From: Prosthecobacter sp.
GTDB taxonomy: Bacteria > Verrucomicrobiota > Verrucomicrobiia > Verrucomicrobiales > Verrucomicrobiaceae
Reading direction: 5' to 3'
Assembly (NCBI GenBank): GCA_019186985.1
Contig: JABARQ010000001.1
Coordinates: 62,001 to 126,000 of the forward strand
DNA: 64,000 nt
In this document: positions 50,193 to 58,254 of the stretch, one piece after another
Layout: the number at the start of each line of letters is the position of its first letter
How positions within the stretch are numbered: the first letter of the stretch is position 1
The notes under the pieces: model-generated
What the model saw: the letters and a program-made list of their open reading frames with translations, nothing else
The model's database searches: none
What the model was told of the DNA's origin: nothing
Position numbers and translations under genes: made by a program

Positions 50193-51131
50193 ATGAATGC
50201 GCCCGACTCACCCTCCGCCCCGACCTGCAACTCCGAATGGGAGAAGCACGGTTTGTTTTACGAGTATGGCAGCGCGGCGAATCCGCGGATGCCCAGGATC
50301 GAGATCGATGTGTTTCCGCCAGCTCTGCATCATGTCGCCGAAAGCAGGGTCATCCCGCTGGAGCTGTCGAACAAGCTCGAAACACCCTACCCTGTCACAG
50401 GGCCCAGCCTGGTGGCGAACTTCATTCACATTGCCGCTGGCGAGGAGCTGCCCACCTCCTGCCATGCCAGCAGCCAGGTCTTTTACGTCATCCGCGGCTC
50501 TGGTTTCAGCAGGATCGACGGCAGGAGGCTGGGCTGGAAAACGGGCGATTTGTTTGCGCTGCCGGTGACGGGTGAAATCCGGCATCGGGCGGATGAGGAC
50601 AGCGCCTTTTACTGGGTGAACGACCAGCCGCTGATGGATTACCTGGGGGCCAGGCCCGTCACACCCAGGTTCCGGCCCCTCTATTTCTCGCGTGAGCTCC
50701 TCACGAGCGAGCTGGAAAAGGTGCGGAAGGAAAACGAGGGCAAGGACAAGAACCGCAACGGCATCCTGCTGGCGAATCCCGACTGCCCGCAGACCAAGAC
50801 GCTGACTCACTCGATGTGGTCGCTTTACAACCTGCTGCCCGCGAGGAGCCGGCAGAAGGCCCACCGGCACAACTCGATCGCCCTGGATTTCGCCGTGAAG
50901 GCCTCGGATGGCGTTTACACCATGATCGGCCGCGATCTCGACAGCGATGGCAACATCATCAACCCGGTCCGCGCCAACTGGGTTGCTGGCGGAGCCTTCG
51001 TGACGCCGCCGGGCTGGTGGCACTCCCATCACAACGAGAGCGACGAGGACGCCATCGTCCTGCCCGTGCAGGACGCCGGCCTGCACACCTACCTGCAGAC
51101 CCTCGACATCCAGTTTGCCCGCGGGTATTGA
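50193..51131 (+). CDS. Double-cupin protein, gentisate 1,2-dioxygenase-like
   Basis: The 312-residue protein from ATG 50193 has two cupin halves. The first has LEL...ANFIHIAAGEELPTSCHASSQVFYVIRGSG and SRIDGRRLGWKTGDLFALP; the second has SMWSLYNLLPARSRQKAHRHNSIALDFAVKAS and FVTPPGWWHSHHNESDEDAIVLPVQDAG. The HRHN and HSHHN clusters could bind Fe(II), as in gentisate and salicylate dioxygenases, but the first half has lost most of its histidines. Substrate unknown. It is the only plus-strand gene within the nitrate cluster apart from the S23-type genes and splits the transporter from the reductase genes. Confidence 0.77.
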   Translation: MNAPDSPSAPTCNSEWEKHGLFYEYGSAANPRMPRIEIDVFPPALHHVAESRVIPLELSNKLETPYPVTGPSLVANFIHIAAGEELPTSCHASSQVFYVIRGSGFSRIDGRRLGWKTGDLFALPVTGEIRHRADEDSAFYWVNDQPLMDYLGARPVTPRFRPLYFSRELLTSELEKVRKENEGKDKNRNGILLANPDCPQTKTLTHSMWSLYNLLPARSRQKAHRHNSIALDFAVKASDGVYTMIGRDLDSDGNIINPVRANWVAGGAFVTPPGWWHSHHNESDEDAIVLPVQDAGLHTYLQTLDIQFARGY

Positions 51132-51572
51132 GGGGGGATGGTGAGGGATGCTTGCCTGTTCATGCAGGCTGTGGTTCTCACTCCACATGGGCTGCGGCAG
51201 CCGTGCTGCCGCTTTGCTGAGCCAGCCCTGCTGGCGTGAACGACCCTGGCGTTTCGAGGGCGTCTCAGACCTGCGCCGCGGTGGTTTGGAGACTGGGGTG
51301 GAGCGGAGTCTTGCGCCACCGCAGCAGGGCTGCGGGATGAAGGCGGCAGCAGGGCTGCCGCAGTCCAAGGAGGCTGTTCTGGGCCTCTGAGGTAAACGTC
51401 AGTCGGGACCCGGTGGTTCCCATGAGGCCGAGGCAGAGTAGGCCTCCGGCACTTGGAAAGCGCATTCATCTCACCCGGAAATCGGAGTGATCCCGTGTTC
51501 TGTCAGGTTGCCGCATTCATAGAAACGGAAGGCTTTGGCATGTGCTCACGCGTAGCTGAATCACCAGCGGTC
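51132..51572. other. 441-bp gap with the MITE-like repeat and otherwise no recognisable gene
   Basis: The gap between the cupin and nrtD genes contains the repeat at 51184-51367. The remainder (51368-51572), beyond the repeat, has short ORFs in several frames but no family signature, hairpin-T terminator or promoter I can defend. Confidence 0.7.
51184..51367. repeat. MITE-like dispersed repeat, copy 2
   Basis: CTGCGGCAGCC at 51192-51202 and its exact inverse GGCTGCCGCAG at 51353-51363 delimit the copy. Flanking CACATG and GCAGTCCA match copy 1 at 10189-10353. GCAGGGCTGC-type runs recur inside. No coding potential is evident, so a non-autonomous element is the simplest reading. Confidence 0.55.
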
Positions 51573-52445
51573 TCAGGCTGCGGCGACCATGCCGTGGGAG
51601 GCGAGTTCGGCGGCCATGTCGGCGCTAGGCTGAAACTTCGGCTCGCGGCTGGGACGGATGTGGGAGCGGTCGTTGAGGAAGGTGATCAGGTGCTCGCGCA
51701 GCTCGTAGTAGCGCGGATCCTCCATGATCTCCTTGCGGCTGCGGGGGCGTTCGAAGGGGATGTTGAGGATGTCGCCCACCTCGGCTTCGGGGCCGTCGGT
51801 CATCATGATGACACGGTCGGAGAGGTAGACGGCCTCGTCCACGTCATGGGTGACCATGAGGGTGGTGATGCGGTTGCGGCGCCAGAGCTCGAGCAGGACG
51901 TCCTGCAGCTCGTAGCGGGTGAGGGAGTCAAGCATGCCGAAGGGTTCGTCGAGCAGGAGCATCTTGGGCTGGAGGGCGAAGGCGCGGGCGATGCCGACGC
52001 GCTGGCGCATGCCCTGGGAGAGTTCGCCGGGGCTCTTGTGCATCGCATCGGCGAGACCGACGATGCTCAGGTAGTATTCGGCCATCTGGCGGCGCTCCTC
52101 CTTGCTGGCGGTGAAGTAAACCTGGTTGACGCCGAGCATGACGTTTTCAAAGGCGGTCATCCAGGGCAGCAGGCAGGGGGACTGGAAGACGATGCCGCGG
52201 TCGGGGCCGGGGCCGACGGCCTCCTTGCCGGCGAGGATCATGTTGCCCTTGGAAAGCTCGCTGAGCCCGGCGACCATCATGAGCACGGTGCTTTTGCCGC
52301 ATCCGGAATGGCCGATGAGGGTGGCGAACTCGCCCTCCCTGAGCTTCAGGCTGAAGTCCTTGACGATGGTGGCAGGTCCCTTGGGCGTGTCATAGGTCTT
52401 CCAGAGCCGGTCGAGCTCGAGCATCTTGGGGTTCTTGACGCTCAT
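51573..52445 (-). CDS. nrtD: Nitrate/nitrite ABC transporter ATPase (NrtD-type)
   Basis: The 290-residue ATPase has Walker [18 protein letters not shown] loop [16 protein letters not shown], signature [14 protein letters not shown], Walker [15 protein letters not shown] and switch [14 protein letters not shown]. The [20 protein letters not shown] stretch is typical of the nitrate/taurine/cyanate subgroup. It pairs with the second ATPase encoded upstream, whose stop overlaps its ATG (4 bp). Together with NrtB and NrtA it would form the high-affinity nitrate importer. Its stop precedes the 441-bp repeat-containing gap. Confidence 0.9.
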   Translation of the reverse strand: MSVKNPKMLELDRLWKTYDTPKGPATIVKDFSLKLREGEFATLIGHSGCGKSTVLMMVAGLSELSKGNMILAGKEAVGPGPDRGIVFQSPCLLPWMTAFENVMLGVNQVYFTASKEERRQMAEYYLSIVGLADAMHKSPGELSQGMRQRVGIARAFALQPKMLLLDEPFGMLDSLTRYELQDVLLELWRRNRITTLMVTHDVDEAVYLSDRVIMMTDGPEAEVGDILNIPFERPRSRKEIMEDPRYYELREHLITFLNDRSHIRPSREPKFQPSADMAAELASHGMVAAA

Positions 52446-53362
52446 GCCGCCACCTCCACTTCTTCGTTCTTGGATTCATGGCGGCGTTTCGGGCCGCGGC
52501 GGGTGAGGAATTCAATGCTGTTCACTTGGGTCAGGTCCTCGGGAAGGATGTCGGGCAGGTTGAGCTTGAGGCTGGTCTTTGACTTGGTGCGGCCCTTGGC
52601 GTCGAGGAGCGTGTTGATGAGGCGGGCCCGCAGCTTCTTGAAGGCCGGGTCATGGTTGATGGTGCGGCGGTCGCGCGGGCGTTCGAGATTGACCAGGATG
52701 GGCTCGCCAAGGGTGGCCGGAGCGGTGGGCAGGAGCGGGATGACCTTGTCGGCCACCAGGATGGCCTCATCGGGGTCGTTGGTGATCCAGATGACGGTGG
52801 TCTTGTTGCTCTGCCAGATCTCGCTGATCTCGTCCTGAAGCGTGGCTCGGGTGAGCGCGTCGAGGGCGCTGAGCGGTTCGTCCATGAGCAGCACCCTTGG
52901 GTTCATGGCGAGCGTGCGAGCCACGGAGACGCGCTGGCGCATGCCGCCGGAGAGCTCCCGGGGCAGCTTGTGGGCGGCGTGGCTGAGCTTCACCATGGCG
53001 ATGTGCCTGGCGACATGCGCGCGACGTTGTTCGGCGGTCCAGTCCTTGAAGACCTCGTCCACGGCGAGGGCGATGTTTTCCTCCACCGTCAGCCAGGGCA
53101 GCAGGGAGTAGTTCTGGAAGACGAGGCCGCGGTCCGGCCCGGGGCCGGTGATGGTACGGCCCTCGATCAACGCCTCCCCGGAGTCGGGCTTCACGAGCCC
53201 CGAGAGAAGGTTGATTAGCGTGGACTTGCCGGAGCCGGAATAACCAACGATGACGACAAACTCGCCCTCCTCGACGCTGAGGCTGATGTCCTTCAGCACC
53301 TCGGTGCGTGAGCCGTTGTGGCCGTAGCCCTTGCAGGCGTTTCTGATTTCGATGAGAGGCAT
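52442..53362 (-). CDS. Nitrate/nitrite ABC transporter ATPase (NrtC-like, without the sensor domain)
   Basis: The 306-residue ATPase shows [66 protein letters not shown] and [14 protein letters not shown], the NrtC/NrtD pattern with a WITND switch instead of the usual THD. Cyanobacterial NrtC has a C-terminal NrtA-like domain of about 380 residues; this protein ends at a basic tail ([17 protein letters not shown]) and lacks it. Thus the NrtD type, or a shortened NrtC, is equally possible, and no symbol is given. An S23-family insertion separates its start from nrtB. Confidence 0.85.
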   Translation of the reverse strand: MPLIEIRNACKGYGHNGSRTEVLKDISLSVEEGEFVVIVGYSGSGKSTLINLLSGLVKPDSGEALIEGRTITGPGPDRGLVFQNYSLLPWLTVEENIALAVDEVFKDWTAEQRRAHVARHIAMVKLSHAAHKLPRELSGGMRQRVSVARTLAMNPRVLLMDEPLSALDALTRATLQDEISEIWQSNKTTVIWITNDPDEAILVADKVIPLLPTAPATLGEPILVNLERPRDRRTINHDPAFKKLRARLINTLLDAKGRTKSKTSLKLNLPDILPEDLTQVNSIEFLTRRGPKRRHESKNEEVEVAA

Positions 53363-53370
53363 GCGAAACT

Positions 53371-53806
53371 TATGATTTATGATTTATGACTTATGATTTG
53401 GAATGGCGTTCCTATGACGAACCAAGAGATCAAAGAACGGACCATGGGCTTTGCGGTGCGAGTCCTGACGATGGTGGATGCGCTGCCGAAGACGACTGCC
53501 GGCAATACGGTTGGAAATCAGATCGCGAGAAGTGGAACATCGGTGGCGGCGAATTACAGGGCTGCTTTGAGGGCCAAGTCCGATGCCGACTTCATCAACA
53601 AAATCACCAACGTGCTTGAGGAGGCTGATGAGAGCGGTTTTTGGATCGAACTGGCTGAGAAAGCCAGATGGCTGCCCTCCAGGCGGCTGAAAGCACTTCT
53701 TCAGGAAGCCGAAGAGCTCACGAAAATCTTCAACGCCACGCGAGTGACGGCCAAGCGCCGCACGGCCAGAAATCATCAGTCGTAAATCATCAATCATAAA
53801 TGATTC
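53371..53806. mobile_element. S23-family repeat element with inverted AT-rich heptamer ends
   Basis: The left end 53371-53400 is a run of ATGATTT-type heptamers (TTATGATTTATGATTTATGA and on). The right end, about 53770-53805, is a run of AAATCAT-type heptamers, the inverse. Between them lies an S23-family gene on the plus strand. The right run touches the nrtB stop codon (TCA at 53807-53809). No transposase is present, so mobility is inferred only from structure and from the related element at 54698-54798. Confidence 0.6.
53414..53785 (+). CDS. Four-helix-bundle protein, S23/IVP family, second copy
   Basis: The 123-residue protein from ATG 53414 carries the family core ALPKTTAGNTVGNQIARSG, TSVAANYRAALRAKSDADFINKITNVLEEADESGFWIELA and a basic last helix (SRRLKALLQEAEELTKIFNAT). 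It is clearly homologous in pattern to the copy at 45933 but divergent in sequence, so the two are not a recent duplication. Its stop codon (TAA at 53783-53785) lies inside the right-hand heptamer run. It is antisense to the nrt genes and falls exactly between nrtB and the ATPase gene. Confidence 0.85.
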   Translation: MTNQEIKERTMGFAVRVLTMVDALPKTTAGNTVGNQIARSGTSVAANYRAALRAKSDADFINKITNVLEEADESGFWIELAEKARWLPSRRLKALLQEAEELTKIFNATRVTAKRRTARNHQS

Positions 53807-54694
53807 TCAGGCCGTTTTGAACCGTCCCTCGATGACGCTCATGAGGCGGTCGAGGACGTAGCCGACGACGCCGATGGTGAGGATGCAGAGGATGATGTGG
53901 GCGTAGCTGTTGGCGTTGTACTGCTGCCAGAGGAAGCCGCCGACGCCGGGGCGACCGGTGAGCATCTCCACGGCGACGATGACGAGCCAGGCGATGCCGA
54001 GGCTGAGGCGGAAGCCGGTGAACATGTAGGGCAGGGTGGCGGGCACGAGGACCTTCCAGAGAGTTTTCCAGCGGGAGAGCCGGAGCACACGGGCCACGTT
54101 CAAGTAGTCCACGGGAACGGCGCGCACGCCGACGGCGGTGTTCATCACCGTCGGCCACATGGCGCAGATGGCGATGGTGAAGAGAGCGGCTGCATCCGAG
54201 GCGCCGAAGGTGGTCCGGCCGTCGCCGTTGACGACCTTCACGCCGCTGAAGAGGATCATGCCGAGCGGCAGCCAGGCGAGGGGTGACACGGGCCGGAGCA
54301 CCTGGATGATGGGGTCGAAGGCCTTGGTGAACTGCCTGGACAGGCCGAGCAGAAAGCCGATGGGGGTGCCGATGACCAGGGCGATGAAGTAGCCCTGGGC
54401 GACGAGGACGAGGGACATCCAGGTGAAGCGCAGGATCCCCTGGTCGAGCTCGCCGCGCTTGGCGAAGGGATCCACGATGTAGGGCTTGCTTGCCGTCCAG
54501 GTTTCAGCCGGAGTCGGCAGGTCGGCGGAGAGCCCCTCACGCTTGGTGACCTTGATCTTGTCGCCAAAGTCGTCGGTCTTTTCAGTGATCACGGACTTGC
54601 CGGCGATGACGTACCAAAAGAGGCAGGTGATGAGGATCGCGAGGAGCGGCAGGAAGATGGAGTCGAGCTTGTATTTCTGGATGAGGGGATGCAT
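53807..54694 (-). CDS. nrtB: Nitrate/nitrite ABC transporter permease (NrtB-type)
   Basis: The 295-residue inner-membrane protein has an N-terminal helix (FLPLLAILITCLFWYVIAG), a soluble segment with DKIKVTKREGLSADLPTPAETW, and a core of about five helices. The EAA-type loop is VARVLRLSRWKTLWKVLVPATLPYMFTGFRL, and the WLVIVAVEMLTGRPGVGGFLWQQYN stretch is characteristic of NrtB. It forms the channel for nitrate and couples to the two ATPases. The gene lies between two heptamer-repeat insertions, one on each side. Confidence 0.91.
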   Translation of the reverse strand: MHPLIQKYKLDSIFLPLLAILITCLFWYVIAGKSVITEKTDDFGDKIKVTKREGLSADLPTPAETWTASKPYIVDPFAKRGELDQGILRFTWMSLVLVAQGYFIALVIGTPIGFLLGLSRQFTKAFDPIIQVLRPVSPLAWLPLGMILFSGVKVVNGDGRTTFGASDAAALFTIAICAMWPTVMNTAVGVRAVPVDYLNVARVLRLSRWKTLWKVLVPATLPYMFTGFRLSLGIAWLVIVAVEMLTGRPGVGGFLWQQYNANSYAHIILCILTIGVVGYVLDRLMSVIEGRFKTA

Positions 54695-54697
54695 CGG

Positions 54698-54798
54698 AAT
54701 TGATGATTGATGATTTTTGACTTATGATTTGCCGATTCACGCCGACTTCCGCCGCCGCCCCTTTCGGAGCGGCTTTGGAAATCGTAAATCATAAATCC
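54698..54798. mobile_element. Short gene-less heptamer element between nrtB and nrtA
   Basis: Left end TTGATGA-TTGATGA-TTTTTGA-CTTATGA heptamers (54698-54730) and right end AAATCGTAAATCATAAATCC (54779-54798) are inverse in type to each other. The 48-bp core is GC-rich and without a gene. It looks like an internally deleted relative of the S23 element at 53371-53806, lying in the exact gap between the nrtB start and the nrtA stop. Confidence 0.55.
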
Positions 54799-54803
54799 GG
54801 CGG

Positions 54804-56096
54804 TCAGCCCTTGATTGTCTTCACCGCGAAGGAGGCGGCGTAGGCTTCCAGGTCGCCCTTGGGATCGAAGGTGACGCCGTCGAAGAGGGTTTCGGAACGG
54901 GTGTCGACGCCGCCGTGGGCGTAGCCGATCTCCTTCATGGCCTCCTCGTAGATGTCGGAACGCATGACCTGCTTGGCGACGCCCTCATAATCAGGCGCGC
55001 CTTCAACGAAGCCCCAGCGGCGGAGCTGGGTGAGCCACCATTTGGCGTACTTGGCCTGGGGGTAGTTGCAGTTGCGGTCGCTGAAGGTCATGTAGTTCGG
55101 GTCCTTGAACTTGCGTCCATCGCCCATGAGGTACTTGCCCTGAAGGCGGCCGAGGATGGTTTCGGGCGGACAGTTGATGTAGGTCGCGGCGCTGACGATG
55201 TTCGCCTGCTCCTCGCGGTTCTCCATCTTGTCGAGCCAGAGGCTGGCTTCGTGCAGGGCCTTCAGCACGGCCTTGACGGTCTTTGGATTCTTTTCGGCGA
55301 ACTCCTCGGTGAAGGCGCAGACCTTTTCCGGGTGATCCTTCCAGATGGCCTGGGTGGTGATGGAGGTGAAGCCGATGTCCTCGGCGATGGTTTTTGCGTT
55401 CCAGGGTTCGCCGACGCAGAAGCCGTCCATCTTGCCGACCTTCATGTTCGCCACCATCTGCGGAGGCGGCACGGTGATGAGGGAGATGTCGGCTCCGGCG
55501 CCTGCGGCGTCACCGGGGTTGATGCCGCCAGCGGCGAGATAGTAGCGCATCCACATGGCGTGGGTGCCTGGGGGGAAGGTCATGGCGAAGGTGAGGGGCG
55601 AGCCCTTGGCCTTGGCCTCATCCACGAAGGGCTTCAGCGCCTTGGGATCATCCGTGACCTTGCCCTTGAAGGTGTTGGAGAGGGTGATGGCCTGGCCGTT
55701 GCGGTTGAGCAGCCAGGGGATGATCATCGGTTTTTTCGGTGCGCCGCCGAGGCCCATGGTGGAGGCGATGGGCATGCCGATGAGCATGTGGGTGGCCTGG
55801 ATGTCGCCATTGGAAAGCGAGTCACGGATGGCGGCCCAGCTGGCACCCTTGCTGACCGTGGAGTTGATGCCGTATTTTTTGAAGAGGCCCTTTTCATGGG
55901 CGACGACGATGCTGGAGCAGTCGGTGAGTGCGATGATGCCGAGCTTCACATCGGGAGATTCGGGTGAATCATCGGCATAGGCGGAGCCTGTCCAGCCCTG
56001 GGGAAGGCCGGCGAAGAGCGTGCTGAGGCCGGCGGCGGCCGAACGTTGGAGGACGGAGCGGCGTGTGACGGCTGATGGAGGTGTCATGGGTTTCAT
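54804..56096 (-). CDS. nrtA: Nitrate/nitrite-binding protein of the ABC transporter (NrtA-type)
   Basis: The 430-residue periplasmic protein has a twin-arginine-type leader (VTRRSVLQRSAAAGLSTLFAG) and the NrtA/CmpA family core: LGIIALTDCSSIVVAHEKGLFKKYG, TVSKGASWAAIRDSLSNGDIQATHML, NGQAITLSN, MWMRYYLAAGGINPGDA, NMKVGKMDGFCVGEPWNAKTI and YINCPPETILGRL. It binds nitrate (or nitrite/bicarbonate in relatives) and delivers it to NrtB. Its ATG overlaps the stop of the sensor gene (4 bp), so both are one translational unit. Confidence 0.92.
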   Translation of the reverse strand: MKPMTPPSAVTRRSVLQRSAAAGLSTLFAGLPQGWTGSAYADDSPESPDVKLGIIALTDCSSIVVAHEKGLFKKYGINSTVSKGASWAAIRDSLSNGDIQATHMLIGMPIASTMGLGGAPKKPMIIPWLLNRNGQAITLSNTFKGKVTDDPKALKPFVDEAKAKGSPLTFAMTFPPGTHAMWMRYYLAAGGINPGDAAGAGADISLITVPPPQMVANMKVGKMDGFCVGEPWNAKTIAEDIGFTSITTQAIWKDHPEKVCAFTEEFAEKNPKTVKAVLKALHEASLWLDKMENREEQANIVSAATYINCPPETILGRLQGKYLMGDGRKFKDPNYMTFSDRNCNYPQAKYAKWWLTQLRRWGFVEGAPDYEGVAKQVMRSDIYEEAMKEIGYAHGGVDTRSETLFDGVTFDPKGDLEAYAASFAVKTIKG

Positions 56097-57202
56097 GCGT
56101 GAGTCTTTTCCTGGCGTTTGTTGGGTTTGCGGGTGGACTTGGCGGCGGCTGCTTCGGGAAGGGGGAGGAGGCTGGAGGTCCAGCAGTCGGCCAGGGCGCG
56201 TGCGGCCTCGGCGCGTTCGGCGGGGGTGATGAGTCCGTGGATGACAAACTGCTCCAGCAGCCAGCGGCCACGTTCGCCCGTGGGTTCGTTGGCATCACGC
56301 CGCCTGAAGATGTGGAAACTGGAGGCGTCGGCGCTTCTGCCCGAGCCGAGGTCGAGGGGGCCGCAGAGCGAGCGTTTCAGGATTTCCTCGGAGCTGTTGT
56401 GGAAGAAGCCGCTGCGCATCAGGATGCGGGCGACTTCCTCGCGGTTTTCCCAGGCATCACAAAAGGCGCAGGCCTCACGCAGGGCGGCGACGACGCCGCT
56501 GACCTGCGCCGGATGCTTGTGAACGAAGTCCTCCGTGGTGAGGAGGACCTTCTCCGGGTGATTGGGCGCAAGCTGCTCGCTGGTGGCCGCGATCCATCCG
56601 AGGCCGGAGGCGACGGCGGCGCTGTTGTAGGGTTCCCCGACGCAGCCGCCGTCGATGAGCCCGGCCTTGAGATTGCCGACGATCTGGGTGGGCGGAAGGA
56701 CGACGATGCGCACCTCGCGGTCCACGTCGATGCCGCCTGAGGCGAGCCACTGGCGGAGGAGAAAGTAGTGGGAGGAGTACCTGGAGACCGTGCTGAAGGT
56801 GAAGCGCCTCGTGGGCGAGCTGCGGATGAGCTTCCTGAGCGTCGATGCATCCCGGACGCCGCAGTTCCAAAGATCACGGCTGAGGGTGATGGCGTTGCCG
56901 TGCAGGTTGAAGACGAATGGGGCCACCACCCGGCAGGGAGGGCTGCTCAGGCCGAGGCGCATGGCAAGGGCCAGTCCGGCGATGGCGTGGGCGGCGTCAA
57001 GCTGGCCGTAGAGCAGCTTCTCCCGGATGGTGGCCCACCCGACTTCACAACTTAAATCGACCTGGACGCCATGCCTGCTGAACAGCTCAAGCTCACGGGC
57101 CACCAGGAGCGGGGCGCAGTCTGTCAGCGGCTTGAAGCCGATGCGGACAGGCTGGACGGAGCCGCGGGGTGTGGTTTTGGAGGATGTGGCTGACTTGGGC
57201 AT
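56093..57202 (-). CDS. NasS-like cytoplasmic nitrate sensor (NrtA-related)
   Basis: The 369-residue protein is NrtA-related (VRIGFKPLTDCAPLLVARELELFSRHG, SCEVGWATIREKLLYGQLDAAHA, LKAGLIDGGCVGEPYNSAAVAS) but has no export signal, as in NasS, the soluble sensor that holds the NasT antiterminator in the absence of nitrate. NasT is not encoded in the window. The C-terminus is lysine/arginine-rich (KSTRKPNKRQEKTHA). The start at 57202 has a good Shine-Dalgarno site (AAAGGAG at 57209-57215 on the minus strand); the longer frame begins further upstream. A lipid-anchored or periplasmic role is unlikely. Confidence 0.8.
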   Translation of the reverse strand: MPKSATSSKTTPRGSVQPVRIGFKPLTDCAPLLVARELELFSRHGVQVDLSCEVGWATIREKLLYGQLDAAHAIAGLALAMRLGLSSPPCRVVAPFVFNLHGNAITLSRDLWNCGVRDASTLRKLIRSSPTRRFTFSTVSRYSSHYFLLRQWLASGGIDVDREVRIVVLPPTQIVGNLKAGLIDGGCVGEPYNSAAVASGLGWIAATSEQLAPNHPEKVLLTTEDFVHKHPAQVSGVVAALREACAFCDAWENREEVARILMRSGFFHNSSEEILKRSLCGPLDLGSGRSADASSFHIFRRRDANEPTGERGRWLLEQFVIHGLITPAERAEAARALADCWTSSLLPLPEAAAAKSTRKPNKRQEKTHA

Positions 57203-57208
57203 GACACT

Positions 57209-57234
57209 CCTTTGGAAAAGCATCCGCGATGCCA
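57209..57234 (-). promoter_or_regulatory. RBS and weaker sigma-54-like site of the sensor/nrt operon
   Basis: AAAGGAG lies 7 bases before ATG 57202. Just upstream the minus strand reads TGGCATCGCGGATGCT (57219-57234), which fits the -24/-12 spacing with ATGC in place of TTGC. A start 12 bases downstream would leave a very short leader that excludes most of the RBS, so the promoter call is weaker than those at 41794 and 49963. Confidence 0.4.
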
Positions 57235-57283
57235 TCGGCTGAAAATCTCAGATCAATGAACCAGCAACTTTTTCACTGGCCCC

Positions 57284-57298
57284 ATGAATCGGATTCAT
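57284..57298. promoter_or_regulatory. LysR-type operator (T-N11-A palindrome) in the divergent promoter region
   Basis: ATGAATCGGATTCAT is a perfect inverted repeat with one central base, containing the T-N11-A motif (T 57285, A 57297) that LysR-type regulators prefer. It lies 12 bp before the LysR gene and 82 bp upstream of the sensor gene start, so it could control both. Confidence 0.6.
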
Positions 57299-57310
57299 CC
57301 ATGAGTCGGC

Positions 57311-58219
57311 ATGCAGCACGCCCTGGACACACGTCAGCTCCGCGCCTTTGTCAGCCTCGCCCGCAGCGGCAGCTTCACGCAGGCCGGGCGTGAGCTGCAC
57401 CTGACGCAGAGCGCCATCAGTCATGCGATCAAGGCGCTGGAGACGGACCTGGGCTGCCAGCTTTTCCACCGGCAGGGCAAGAGCGTCCACCTCACCCATG
57501 CGGGGAGGGAACTGCTGCCGAACGCCGAGCAGATCCTGCAGCTGATGAGCCAGGCGCGGTCGGCGCTGGGAACCCTGGACCAGACGCCGCGCGGCAAGCT
57601 GCGCATCGGCTGCACGACGGCCGCCGCCCAGTTCATCCTGCCGACGGTGTTCCGTGAGTTCAAGGAGAGCTTCCCTCTGTATGAGATCAAGGTGGTGTGT
57701 GGAGAGACGCCGGACACGATCGAAAGGCTGATGAAGGGTGACATCGACCTGGCGGTCAGCCTGCGGCCGGGCGATGTTTCCAGGCTCGACTGCCATCCGA
57801 TCTTTGATGATGAGCTGGAGTTCCTGGTGTCACCCCTGCATCGGTGGGCCTCCAAGCCGCCCCGGGCGAAGGACGCGGGGGACGAGACCTACATCGTGGC
57901 GACTCGCAACAGCCTGAACTTCACGCTCATCCAGGAGTTTTTCATCAAGCAGGGTGTGAGGCTGAGCCACTTCATCGAGCTGGGCAGCTCGGAGGCGACG
58001 AAGGAGCTGGCCAAGCTGGGCATCGGCGTGGCGATTGCGGCGCGCTGGATCGCCCGGCAGGAGATCGAGGCCGGGCAGCTGGTGCCCGTGCCGATGCCGA
58101 AGGGCAAGCTGAAGCGCCGCTGGGTGACCTCGAGCCTGAAGGGCCGGGCGCTGAACCTGCCGGAGCGCACCTTTGTCGGGCTCTGCGAGGAGGTTGGCAG
58201 AAGGATGAACGACCATTGA
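57311..58219 (+). CDS. LysR-family transcriptional regulator, divergent from the nitrate operon
   Basis: The 302-residue protein has the LysR helix-turn-helix at about residues 5-65 (LRAFVSLARSGSFTQAGREL, TQSAISHAIKALETDLGCQLF) and a C-terminal effector domain (GKLRIGCTTAAAQFILPTVFREF, GDIDLAVSLRPGDVS, ELGSSEATKELAKLGIGVAI). Its position next to the nasS/nrt genes, with a palindrome between, suggests it regulates nitrogen genes as Cbl/Nac or NtcB-type proteins do, but the ligand is unknown. Typical length and no truncation. Confidence 0.9.
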   Translation: MQHALDTRQLRAFVSLARSGSFTQAGRELHLTQSAISHAIKALETDLGCQLFHRQGKSVHLTHAGRELLPNAEQILQLMSQARSALGTLDQTPRGKLRIGCTTAAAQFILPTVFREFKESFPLYEIKVVCGETPDTIERLMKGDIDLAVSLRPGDVSRLDCHPIFDDELEFLVSPLHRWASKPPRAKDAGDETYIVATRNSLNFTLIQEFFIKQGVRLSHFIELGSSEATKELAKLGIGVAIAARWIARQEIEAGQLVPVPMPKGKLKRRWVTSSLKGRALNLPERTFVGLCEEVGRRMNDH

Positions 58220-58254
58220 TCCGCAGATGACGCGGATGGCTCAGGCAGGGGCTG

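Noticed and set aside
52442-53362. Full NrtC with fused sensor domain
   Set aside because: The protein ends after the ATPase and a basic tail; there is no NrtA-like C-terminal domain.
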